This document shows, one piece after another, positions 11,240-23,719 of a stretch of 64,000 nucleotides of DNA. The notes under the pieces were generated by a model. That model was not told the DNA's origin and did no database searches. It saw only the letters and a program-made list of their open reading frames with translations. Source of the stretch: Elgaria multicarinata webbii (Eukaryota; Chordata; Lepidosauria; Squamata; Anguidae). Positions within the stretch are counted from its first letter, which is position 1, and each line of letters starts with the position of its first letter. The position numbers and the translations under genes were made by a program. Where the stretch lies: contig NC_086172.1 of assembly GCF_023053635.1 (NCBI RefSeq), forward strand, positions 95,070,181-95,134,180, in the 5' to 3' direction.

Positions 11240-11448
11240 TTGTAGCAGCATAGCTTAGAGGCGTATGAGGACGAGGAGGCGGGCCAAGAGCGGCGCTCGG
11301 CGCGAAGAATCGTCCAATCAGGCTCTCCACCGCTTGACAAACGCCTCCGGCGCCCTATTAGGAGCCGCAGCAACCCATAGGGAGATGTTGTGACAGGGCT
11401 GGCGTCGGTTCGCCGGGGCGCTGGGAGTTGGCCGTCAGAGGGTGAGGG
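11240..11448 (+). promoter_or_regulatory. CpG-rich CYP2R1 promoter / 5'UTR region
   Basis: A GC- and CpG-rich block immediately before the CYP2R1 start that continues into exon 1. It holds a CCAAT box at 11314-11318 (GTCCAATCAGG) and no clear TATA box, typical of a housekeeping-type CpG-island promoter. The transcription start cannot be read from sequence alone. If the start lies upstream of 11385, the transcript carries a two-codon upstream frame, ATG TTG TGA, at 11385-11393. Confidence 0.6.
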
Positions 11449-11661
11449 ATGTGGTGGTCTGAGGGTCAGTTGGTGGGCGCGGCGGGCGCGGCGGCCGTTT
11501 TCCTGCTGCTGTCGCTGGTAGTGAGGCAGCTGCTGAAGCAGAGGCGGCCGATCGGGTTCCCTCCTGGCCCAGCAGGGCTGCCTCTCATCGGCAACATTCA
11601 CTCCCTGGCCTCGGAGCAGCCTCATGTCTACATGAAGAAGCAGAGCCAGCTCTACGGACAG
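11449..11661 (+). CDS. CYP2R1: CYP2R1 exon 1 (residues 1-71)
   Basis: The start ATG has a purine at -3 and begins [10 protein letters not shown], comparable to the human MWKLWRAEEG start. It encodes the membrane anchor, the KQRRP stop-transfer stretch and the proline-rich hinge. It ends in phase 0 at CTACGGACAG before a slightly weak donor, GTATTT. Confidence 0.95.
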
Positions 11662-14600
11662 GTATTTCAGCACCTGGGAGGCGCTGAGGCGGGAGGGGAA
11701 GGAAGAGCCTGAGGTGGAGCGAAACTCCGTGTCAGCCTTCCCCAACCTGGTGCCCACCAGATGAGTTGGACTTCAACTTCCAGCATCCCTCAGCCAGCTA
11801 TGCTGGCTGGGGAATGCTGGGAGTAGTAGTCCAGTACATCTGCAAGGTGGGGAAAGGCGCTCTACGTACGCCAGCCTTCCCCAATCTAGAGCCCTACCCT
11901 CCATATGCGTTGGACTACAACTCCCATTGGGCCCAGACATGATGGATAATGATGATGGGAGCTGTAGTCCAACACATATGGAGGATAGCAGGTCGGAAAA
12001 AGCTGGGATCTACACTACTGCTTTAAAGCGCTTTATAACAGTTTTGACAACTGTTGGGGCCCAGGATACACTGCATATACAGTTTTCAAAACGTTTTCAA
12101 AGTGCTTTAAAGCGCTTTAAAAGCAGTTGTGTAGATCCCTCCCTGGTCTATGTACTCTGTTCAAGATATACTCCCCAGACCCTGAAGCAAAAGTGGCTGC
12201 TCCTGGTCTTTAGCCATCCCTCCCTTAGTGTTTTGCAGACTCCGAGTCATAAGACCCCGTTAAATCACAAGACTGCTGCTGTTAACTTTAGGCTTGAAAT
12301 TAATTTTTTTTACTGTCTTCATTTTGTACTTGGATCTGGGGTCAAGTTCTACTACTTCTGCCCAAGGCTCTGTGGGTGTGATTCTATATGTATATACTCA
12401 GAAATAAGTCCCATAAATGGGTGTAAATCTTTGCTCATTTATCTGAAAGTAAGCTCCATTGACTCAATGGGACTTAGTTCTGAATCGGTATGTATATTTT
12501 ATTTATTTATTTATTACATATTTATACCACCCAATAGCCAAAGCTCTCTGGGCGCTTCACAAAAATTAAAACCATGAAGAGCATAAAAACAACCAACAAA
12601 TTTAACACACACATACAAAATACAATGTAAAAAGCATAACCACACAGCAAAAATTAATATAGGTTAAAATATGAGATTAAAACAGCAAAGTTTAAATTTA
12701 AGTTAAATTAGGTGTTAAAATACTGAGAAAATAAAAAGGTCTTCAGCTGGCAACAGAAAGAAAATAATGTAGGTGCCAAGCGAACCTCTCTGGGGAGCTC
12801 GTTCCACAAGCGGGGTGCCACAGCAGAGAAAGCCCTCCTCCTAGTAGCTACCTGCCTCACTTCCTTCGTCACGGGATTGCACTGTAGGCCTCAGAGCTGA
12901 TGTGAGGGTAACCTTAATAGGAATGATAAAATACTTTTTCCAAATAAAAGTGTTATATAAGGCTTGCATTGTAAGTGATAAAAGTGTGGGATGTTCTGAC
13001 CACAAAGTATCTTTGTTGCCTTTCCTCTAGCTTTTTTCCACAACTGGGAGGGCTCAGATGTAATCCTGAGCATACCTACTTGGGAGTAAGTCCAAATGAA
13101 GTGAATGGGGTTCACTTTGAAAAAGTTATTGTACAGTTGTGTTAGGTTAACCACCCCAAACCTGACACCTTAGATACTTACTATTCCATCATCAGAATTC
13201 CACCTTTTTGTCTTCAAAAATAACCCCCAAGGCAGCCAACAAATCTTGACTAAAAACAGTACAACAAATAAAAATGCATCAAGAGATGCCAAATGGATAA
13301 ATCAGTAAGGATGTAAACTGTCCATTATCCTACAGGCCCCCTGCTACATGCACTACAGAAAAAGGTGTGTGTATGTGTGTGTGTCTGTGTAATACCTTGC
13401 ACTCCTAGAAACCTTGGCTGTTTTCTAATGCAGGGGAAGCCACATAACTAGGAGTATGGTCAGGCTGCTATGGCATTATGACGATTCATAATGTACATCT
13501 CCAAGATAGTAACTCTTCATATGAATAGGAAAATGTGTTCACTAGGCCATTCCAATTTAGTAGCCACACTTAAATGGACTGTCATTTGAAGTAAAATTGT
13601 CTGTTCTTCTTTGTTAGGTACCACTTCAATCATATAAACAAACTTAAAAAGGAAAAAAACACAACTTTCTCCCTTCATTTTTTGAAATTAGTTTAACTGT
13701 TGGTTCCTGAAAACTGCATCTGAACTAGACCTAGATCTGACCAAGGCTTTGTCTTCCCAAGCACAGGAGGAATGCGCATTGTTGTTATTCTCCACAGTAT
13801 GCTGAAATCGGCTCTGCTCCATTATTGTTACATGGCAGAGCCAGCTGTCCCTAAAACCTGGCTTTTCAGTGCTAACAAGACATATTTCCAGGTTGAGAAG
13901 GGGTGCGGAGTAGAACCAATGTCTTCAAGGAGAGAGGCTTGTTATTCGCCCCTGCCCAGGCTTCCCCTGCCACTACAGTTTAATGAATGGGAATGGATAG
14001 TAACTAACCCACAATACTGCTCTCCATGAGAGCACCCTTACAGCACAAATAAGCCCCACCCCAAAAAGTATTGCACCAGCCCTAACACTACATCAGAGAA
14101 CCCAATTAATGTAGTTTCCAAGACTGGAGCTGCACAGCTCTGGAGCTAACAATACATCAGAGAAGCAAATTAACAAAGTTCTGGAAATTAACACAGGAAG
14201 TGTGTTGACATCTCTCAGTTGGAATGTAGGAAAAGGGGGGTCGCAGCCAGGTCGCAGGCATGCTCAGGATTTAATGTGGGGCACATTTCAAATCAAGTGC
14301 CTGGGAACTGCTTTAACTCAAAAGAATGGAGTAAAAGGACTGATACTGCAGCTTTACCAGGAGGAAGCAGCTGGTTGGAAGCGCACTGGCCATGACGTCA
14401 TGTGTCGCAAAGGACCTCCCAATGCAGCCAAGCCACAGGAAAAAAACCATGAAGACAGACCCCAAGTAGTTGAACATGAATCTTCATAGACGAGCCTTCC
14501 CCAACCTGGTGCTCTGCAGATGTGTTAGGCTATAGTTCCCCTACTATCTCCAAGCAGCTTGGCCCATGCTGGCTGGGAATTATGAGAGTTGTAGTCCAAC

Positions 14601-17600
14601 ACATCTGGAAAGCACTGAGTTAGGGAAGGTTGGTGTAGCGTATGTGTGTGATAAAAGTCTGTTTTCTTTCTCATTATTAAGATAGTTTGGTTTTTTTAGC
14701 CCATCTATTTTTTTATGTAAGGACTCTTGTAATAATATGTGTCTTCATTTATAGATAACTTTGTTGCAAATGTGGGTAAATTTTGGGAAATGCATGCCAG
14801 ATTTGTGTCCAGGGTTCATGTTTTCCTCTCCTCCTTCTATGCACCACAGGAAGAGACTGAAAGCTTCTGCCTTCAGGGTTAAATGAACCACACCTCCCCA
14901 TAATGTCCAAACCTTGGGAATTGTGGTCTGTTTAAACTCTGGTTAGTGAGAACAAGCCAGGTTTAAATGTGGTTTTATATCCTGTCTTGTTCTTGCTAAG
15001 TACAGTTTAAATGAATCAGACATGATGGGGAACTGTGATTAGCTTCAACTTGAAAGCAGAAACTTTCAGTGTCCTGCTGAGATGCATGAAAGAGAAGAAG
15101 TCAGCGCATAATCCTGAGACTTATGTCCCTGTTACATCTGAATTGATTTGAAACCAGAACAAAAAGGTCCACGAAAGTGGGTTACAGGGCTAATATAATC
15201 ACTTCGTAAGGCTCAATAATGCTATTTTAAATCAAAATATAATTACAGAATTACCACTGGATTATATACATATACACACAGAGACATATCATGCTGTGTG
15301 AATACAGTGAGTGAGAACACACAGTTAGCTTTACAGCTCAAATAGTCAGATATCAAAATAGTCAAAACAATAATTGTATCTTTACAAATCTACATAAGAG
15401 ACAACAAAATAATGGTCAACGGAAACTCCAGCATGTGTTGTCATTTCTGTTCTTCAGAAAGCCATTGTAAATCTAGCTGTTTGATAACTGGCCACACGGT
15501 ATCACTCTCTTACTCCATGCTGAGTAATTAGGCTATGAAATGAAAAATGGGAGTGCATGAATAATAAAAAAGTTAACTAAATACATTACATGAAAGTAAT
15601 GCAGTGAACCAGTAAACTAGAACACTTACAGAAATGCATTTAGTCCACTGCTGACATTTCTTCTGAGACAACAAAGAAAGTGTGGGCATTGATTTGCAAA
15701 ATTATTCAGTACAAATTGTTGATTACTTGCCTGTGAGATATTCTAGTTCACCTAGTAGTTTTCCGGTCAAATCATGCTCCTAGATACCAATGCTTACTGT
15801 GTGGGAGGAGTGAGCCTCAGTGTAACTCTTTAGGAAATAGCAAGAAAATCCATTGCTAAGAGTACAGTGAATTCTACTAGTTTCCCAGTCATATCTAATA
15901 TATAATTTTGTGTTAGGGTGCAGCTGGTCATGGTCTCATAGCAGAGTTTTTCAGACCAGTCTGTCAAAGATGGTGACAGGTTGTTGATAAGAAACCTTAT
16001 AGTAAGAAAGATAACTTCAGCTGCTAGGCTTCTTTCATTTTCTACTCAGGAAGGAATACTTAATACATGACAAATTTTCCACCTGCCACAACCATATTGC
16101 CAATTACATTTGTGCATCTCCTGTCACAGTTCAAGTATTCACAGTTCCTTCTAGGAAGTGACAAGTAGAAAACTCACTGTGTGGTGGCAGTAATTCTGGC
16201 CAACACACAGGACTGGGGTGGATATATTGTTCCATGATTGTGCTACAATGTTCATACATATTCTTGTGAAATATCTATGAATGAAGGCACAGTAATTGTT
16301 GTAGAATAGAAATCTTTCTGCCTAATTATAATGCGTGCTGCTTACCTAGCAGTTGGAGAATAACTTGTATGTATAGCATGGATATTATTCTATTGTATAC
16401 CTACAATGGCCTTATAGGCCCCTTCCTTATAGGCTCCTTCTATGAAATCATATTTCCTTTATTTTAGACTTATTTTTGAAAGCGACATCCAATATCTTTT
16501 TTTCTTGTTTTAACAGATATTTAGTCTTGATCTTGGAGGCATATCCAGCATTGTACTGAATGGCTACGATGCAGTGAAAGAATGCCTTGTTCAGCAAAGT
16601 GAGGTTTTTGCAGACAGGCCATCTCTTCCTTTGTTCAAAAAGCTGACAAAAATGGGAGGTATGTGCTGTTGTTATGGATGCTTTGTTTTTTTTTACAGTG
16701 GCCCTGTTCAGAAGACACCTTAAACCATGGCTTTAACCATGGTGGTTAAGCCAGAAAGCCAGGCTGTGTTCAGAAGACACCTTAAACCACAGCTTTAACC
16801 ATGGTGAATAATGCAAAAGGCCTTATTCACTGTGGTTAAAGCCATGGTTTAAGGTGTCTCGTGAACATGGCCTGGCTTTCTGGCTTAACCGCCATGGTTA
16901 AAGCCATGGTTTAAGGTGTCTAGCAGCTTATTGCATTCTATATTTGCTTTAAATATGTCTGTAACTCACTTGCGTAATTTATTTCTTTAAAGAAGTAATA
17001 TTGAAACAATTTTCATTCATGCTCTATACTTTCTGACATGCCCTGCAAAATTTCTCATGCTCTGTTACAAAGGGCCAGGATGGCAAATTCAAACTTTAAC
17101 CTGCCAGTTGATATGTACTATTGGAAACACCATCTTTTGAAGCCTTCCAATGACTGTAAGAGCTTCATGCTGAATTTGAACTTCCTCAGCTGCCACTTGG
17201 ATTTTAAATTGCTATGCATTTCATGCTTATATTTCTGATCACCCGCTCTATTTCCGATCTTCAGGGTAGGGTGCCATTGCTTATGTAGCTGAAATAGCAC
17301 CACCCACAGCAGGGGGAAATATCTGTAGTTCCAGGGAAACTCTGAAGTATGTACAAGCAGAAAACATGTAAAAGGAGGCAAAAAAGGAAAGAAGAAGAAA
17401 ATTAACTGTGTGTGTGTGTGTACTTCCACCAGCTACAAATGGTTTCTCACAATGGAGGAAATATGGCTCGGGATTTGACATTCAATGCATCCTCTCATCC
17501 TCCTCTTCCTCCTCCTCCCTAAGTGAAGGAACAGAGCAAGTTTTCAACAACCAGTCATTCTAATATGGAACGGTCTTTAATATTCACTATTATACACACT

Positions 17601-20600
17601 CTTTTAAATTATTTGCCTGCTTCATGGAAATTAACAAATGGTCAGCATAAATAGATTGGCTGTACCCTTTTGACAGCTAAAAGACTGATATTACAACATT
17701 GGAAGGAGAAACACTCATCTATAATGCAATAGGTGGAGGGCCTTACAATGCTTTCACTATTTGAACAGGTGGCATATTTAGTATGTTTTTGTTGCAGCCC
17801 ATGTATAATTGCTAGAAAGCTGTATGCATTTCATACAAATCCGTGTACATATATTTTTTAAAAATGGAATAAAAATACAAAAAAATTGTGGATGCCCACA
17901 GGCACCCCACTGGAAGTACCCACTGACATTGCATTGGGAATCCTTGCTTTACACACTATTGTAGTTTTGCTGCCTACATTGTTAGCAACTTTTGCAAAAG
18001 AACCATCTAAGAATTCGCAGATTGTAATTGCTTAGAAATTCTTACTTCAGTAGTTCAGCTGCAGTTTCATTGTCATTTTCTCACCATATCTGAAAACTTC
18101 AGTGGGCCATGATTAAACAAAACGTAAACACATTCACTCTCATTCTTTTTACTAGAAGAAATCTAAGGATGCCTGAACTTGCCAGACATAGCCTAGGCCA
18201 TGGCTAGACCAGGCCTATATCCCGGGATTGTCCAGGGATCATACCTGTGTGCATCTAAATGACACACAGGGGATCCCAGGACCAGGCAGGGATGACCCCT
18301 CCATTTGCCTGGGATAATCCTTAAGTATTAAGGCCTTATTTTCTCAAGGTCTGAGTGTAGAATCTGGAGCACACTGATACCTCGTGCTGTTTATTTTATT
18401 ATACATTTCTTTAGTCAGGTTGAAGAGGAATTCCATCATTAGTTTTAAAGCTAAATCTATTTTATAAAGCTTTATTTAGTAGTTGTTGTAGTTGACAAGG
18501 CGCTAGTCACATCAAAACTGGTGTTTCCAAGTTTGTATGGCACCCTTGTTAACAGGCATCTGCAACCTCATGTGAGAAATAGAGGGAATGTTGAACAGAA
18601 ACAATTGGCAAGGAAATAATGAAAACATTTGTTCTCTATCACTCAAAATGCAATCTATGGATGGCTTATGAGTTGCATCTAATGTGTAGCTTACCATGCA
18701 GACTAAGCTGGTTGATCAGAAATGCAGCTAAAGAATGCTTTTATGCCAGAGGAGCACCTTCTGGTGGTAATGTGAAGCTATGGCAGTTCTGTTTGGAAAT
18801 CATTACATAGTTATTATTGTTATTATTTATTTATATAGCACCATCAATGTACATTATCAACATGTAAGCACAATGTTAAGAGCTGAAAATACACCCTTTA
18901 AAAATTAAGAGCATCTTTGGATTCTGAAATGTACCCTGGTCAATAGCCCATATTGCTTAGTGATTGTCACTTCAACAGTTAGTGAAAAGTGCTGAGACTG
19001 CACTTCACAATTTAGGCTGCAATCCTAAACACTTACTAGGGAATAAACACCATTAAACAAGTTAGGATATTGGTCTGTTGACTGTAAATAAAGAAATACA
19101 ATACAAATACAACAAGTTAGGACTTACTTTTGAGTACACACATTTAGAACTGTGCATGCTTTTGGGCAAAAGCACTTGAGACTTATAGTAGCCTTGTTTA
19201 TTTACAAATTAAAGCATCACACTCCTTAGACTCGTACCCATAAGTATTTTTATAGCATGGTCGTTCTTAATGTACAATAAGATCCTGGATAATGGCTTTT
19301 GAGGTTGTCGGTTACTTGAAGTTACTAGAATTTGTCCCATCCCATGTCATTGAGTTGGAGCTTAATAAAACAACTTCTCAGTTTGAATATGGCCCAACAA
19401 AGAGAAACAGCTTTTGGAGCTAAGTGGCAAGAAGCCAGCTGGTTGGGGGAGCTGCAAGAGTCTGCTGTTTTCCTTAGGGATTGATGCTGCTTTAAAAGCA
19501 AGGGCAGAGACCCAAAGAGGTACTTTAGACATGACTATTTATTATTTATTTATTACCTTTTTATACTGCCCAATAGCCGAAGCTCGCTGGGTGGTTCACA
19601 AAAATTAAAACCATAATAAAACAACCAACAGGTTAAAAACACAAATACAAAATACAGTATAAAAAGCACAACCAGGATAAAACCACGCAGCAAAATTGAT
19701 AAAAGATTAAAATACAGAGTTAGAACAGTAAAATTTCAATTTAAGTTAAAATTAAGTGTTAAAATACTGAGATAATAAAAAGGTCTTCAGCTGGCAATGA
19801 AAAGAGTACAGTGTAGGCACCAGGCGGACCTCTCTGGGGAGCTCATTCCACAACCTGGGTGCCACAGCGGAGAAAGCCCTCCTCCTAGTAGATTATTGGG
19901 ACTTTGACTTTTTCTCTCTCTGAATGGCATACTCCCATGCCTATCATAAGCTGCTTTTGCAAGTCCACTGTGTTTTAAAAGCAACTTGCCTTGTGGGGGT
20001 GAGCTGGGGGGTGCGATGGATTGCAGTTTAATAAACACAAGTTGTAAAAAAAACACTTGGATTACAGAACTAGTTGTGGTCTTCTTAGTATCATAGCCTA
20101 GCTTGCCTGTCTTTCCCCTCTACTTGGCTTTCTATAAATACAAGAACTACAAAAATTCTGTAAATTTTAAGTATTTTCTCTCTCTACAAGGAAACTGACT
20201 CAGTGAGAATCTGCCCTGAAACTTCAGAGAAATAAACACAGTATCTGAATTGGATTTTAAGCAAGAGTAGTGCATATGCATTTAAAAACCTAGGACATAA
20301 TTTTGAAGTTATTATCTCTAGAATTGTACTGTGGTTTTTCTGAGCTATGAGTTGGATCCAACATCATGTGGGTGGACTTTTGCTCATGCAGCAAGCAGGA
20401 CTTCCCCATCCTCCCTGTAGCATGTCCTTCAAATCTGCTACCCAACCTTCTGGAGCAGATTTAGGAAGTGCATGGAGGACCTACATAGGAATAGGGAAAT
20501 CCATTCTGCTAGTAATTGACCAGCACTTGATCCAACCCCAATATGCATAATTATGTATATACCTGCTAAGCATAGATAAGTCACACAGATGAAAGAGAAA

Positions 20601-21865
20601 GTTAAAAAAAGAAAGTAAAATCCTGGCTTAAACATGTTGATATTTATTTATTTCAGGTTTATTGAACTCAAGATATGGCAAAGGTTGGACAGAGCATCGC
20701 AAATTAGCTGTAACCAGTTTTCGGATTTTTGGATTTGGTCAAAAGTCCTTTGAAAGTAAAATATCAGAAGAATCAATGATTTTCCTTGAGGCTGTTGATA
20801 CCTATAAAGGCAAGCCTTTTGATCTGAAATATTTGATAACAAATGCAGTTTCAAATATTTCTAACTTAATTATTTTTGGAGACCGATTCACCTATGAAGA
20901 TACCGAATTTCAGCATATGATAGAAATATTTAGTGAAAACATTGAATTGGCTGCTAGTGCATCTGCATTTTTGTATAATGCTTTTCCATGGATTGGTGTC
21001 TTGCCCTTTGGAAAACATCAACAGCTCTTTAAAAATGCAGCTGAAGTTTATGAGTTTCTACTCTGTCTTATTCAGCGTTTCTCCCAGAATAGGAAACCTC
21101 AGTCACCTCGACATTTCATAGATGCATATTTAGATGAGATGGATAGAAATAAAAATGAACCAGAATCTACATTTTCAATGGAAAACTTAATTTTCTCTGT
21201 TGGAGAACTCATAATTGCTGGAACAGAAACAACAACAAATGTTCTAAGATGGGCTGTGTTGTTCATGGCTCTTTATCCTAATATGCAAGGTAAGTGTTAT
21301 GCCATTGCCATGAGAATTTTGCCTTTATGACTAAGGATGTATTTTCTGAGCCAGGCCTCTGTGGTGTCCATTCTAAACTTGATCAGTACTGATGATATGA
21401 TTTTTCTGTTGAATCACTTGGTACAATTTATACTCATATTCAGATTTTGGTTACTCTTTAAAGATTTGGGGTGTTTTCTTTCTCCTACAGCTTATACGAT
21501 GAGGTAGCAGTAGTAGATTTGGCAGGGAGAGTATGCTGATGCATTGGGCTTATATGCTCAAGGAAGGAATTACAATTCACATCATAATTACTTGCTAATG
21601 AGCCTTTTTTGTGGGACTGAACTTGTTTGAAACATCTGAATATAGTTTACTAGCTGATATGCCCAGCGTTGCTCGGGTCTGTGAATAATGTTTATAGCAT
21701 GCCACTGCTATGGAGTCACATAGAGGATAAAGTAATTTTCAATATCTATGGAGGGTTTATTTATTTATTTATTTATTTAATTACATTTATATACCGCCCC
21801 ACAGCCGAAGCTCTCTGGGCGGTTTACAACATTTAAAAATAGTAAACATTAAAAGTATACAATTT

Positions 21866-21912
<47 letters not shown>

Positions 21913-23660
21913 AAAACAGTATAAAAACAACAGTATCCATTTAAAAACAACAATTGTGGGGTCCATTAAAAACAAACTTAACGTTGTTAAATGCTGTTAA
22001 AATGCTGTTAAAAATGCCTGGGAGAAGAGAAAAGTCTTGACCTGGCGCCGAAAAGATAACAATGTTGGCGCCAGGCGAGCCTCATCGGGGAGATCATTCC
22101 ACAGTTGGGGGGCCACCACTGAAAAGGCCCTCTCCCTTGTTGCCATCCTCCGAGCTTCCCTTGGAGTAGGCACTCGGAGGAGGACCTTAGATGTTGAGCG
22201 CAGTGTACGGGTAGGTTCATGTCGGGAGAGGCGTTCCATCAGGTATTGTGGTCCCAAGCCATGTAGGGCTTTATAGGTTAAGACCAGCACCTTGAATTGG
22301 GCTCGGAAACATATAGGCAGCCAATGCAAGCGGGCCAGAATCAGTGTTACATGCTCAAACCTCCCTGTTCCAGCTATCAATCTGGCCGCCGCATTTTGCA
22401 CAAGCTGCAGTCTTCAAAGGCAGCCCCATGTAGAGGGCATTGCAGTAATCTAATTTGGAAGTTACCAGAGTATGGACAACTGAAGCTAGGTTATCCCTGT
22501 CCAGATAGGGGCGTAGCTGGGCCACCAACCGAAGTTGGTAGAAAGCACTCCGTGCCACCGAGGCCACCTGAGCCTCAAGTGACAAAGGTTAAAAGTGATT
22601 AAAACTAAATTTGTTTTCAAGCTAAATTTATCACTTCTAACTCTCTGTGGCAGTTTGCTGCTGAAATTTGGAATAATGTCCCCACAATTCGGTTGTGGGG
22701 ACAGCTTCAACAGCAGATGTGGTGCCATGGTCACCTAATATCAGGGTTGGACCAGAGGAAGGGAGCGGTGTATGTGACTGGATACACAATACATCCAGGA
22801 ATAACTTGTAGTGCAGGCACTTTTAAGGCAATTGTCATATCAGATGTATCAAACAGGCATAGCAAAAATGGCTGCCTGAACCAAAGTTCGCTTTTGACTT
22901 GTTACTTGCAGGAAGCTTGACCTAGGGAACAGGGAACATTACAAGAAAATTTCTTGCGCAGTAAGGTTCATGCCCCAGAAAGATCAGAACCACAAAGAAC
23001 AAGTTAGGACATTTTGATAGAAATTCTATAGTAAACAAAGCATCAAATATGAATAAATATGAAGAAGCAGGATTAAAAGAGCACAGTAGCGAATCACATT
23101 ACATATCACATTCAATTGAAAAATTAGAAAAGTAAAGGTAGGCTCCCAGCAAGGAGTATTCTCCACTTTTAGAAATCTGTATTGGTAAAATATGCACTGT
23201 GCTTTGTCTTCTTCTTTTCCCTGTTGTAACCTTTGTCAAAAATACTGTGGTATCAATTTCTTTCTATAATTATTTAAATACCCTTGCTTCTTTTAATAAA
23301 CATTTAAAATATACTCTATGATCATCTATTTATAAAGTAATTATGTTGAATGTAAAATGACTGAGTCTCAGGATCAAAAAACACACACCAATAAACACAT
23401 CTGTATGGACTCAGATATAGACACGAAGTAGGAACCTGACAAGATAACAGGAGGTCTCCTTAATTAGATTTATTATCCATAAGTTATTTCTCCCACACTA
23501 AGTGGCTTGGTATTGAATGCCTTCATAGATTGATCAGACTAAATCCAAAGGGGTGGTTGTGTGAGTCAGTAGCAAAGAGTTCCATGGCACCATGCTTCAA
23601 TAAATTAATCTTTATGCTTCAGTGAATTTGAGCCCATTTCCCCAGATGCATGAACTGTGA

Positions 23661-23719
<59 letters not shown>

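Noticed and set aside
11221-11757. 178-codon open frame on the minus strand across CYP2R1 exon 1
   Set aside because: It lies opposite a clear CYP2R1 exon in CpG-rich DNA, where stop codons are rare, and its Arg/Ser/Pro-rich text matches no family.
11927-12577. 216-codon plus-strand open frame in CYP2R1 intron 1
   Set aside because: It runs through two palindromic MITEs, a dispersed repeat and the start of an L2; no coherent protein.
21650-21680. Phrase GATATGCCCAGCGTTGCTCGGG as a gene fragment
   Set aside because: It looks like a short remnant of a dispersed repeat, too short to assign.
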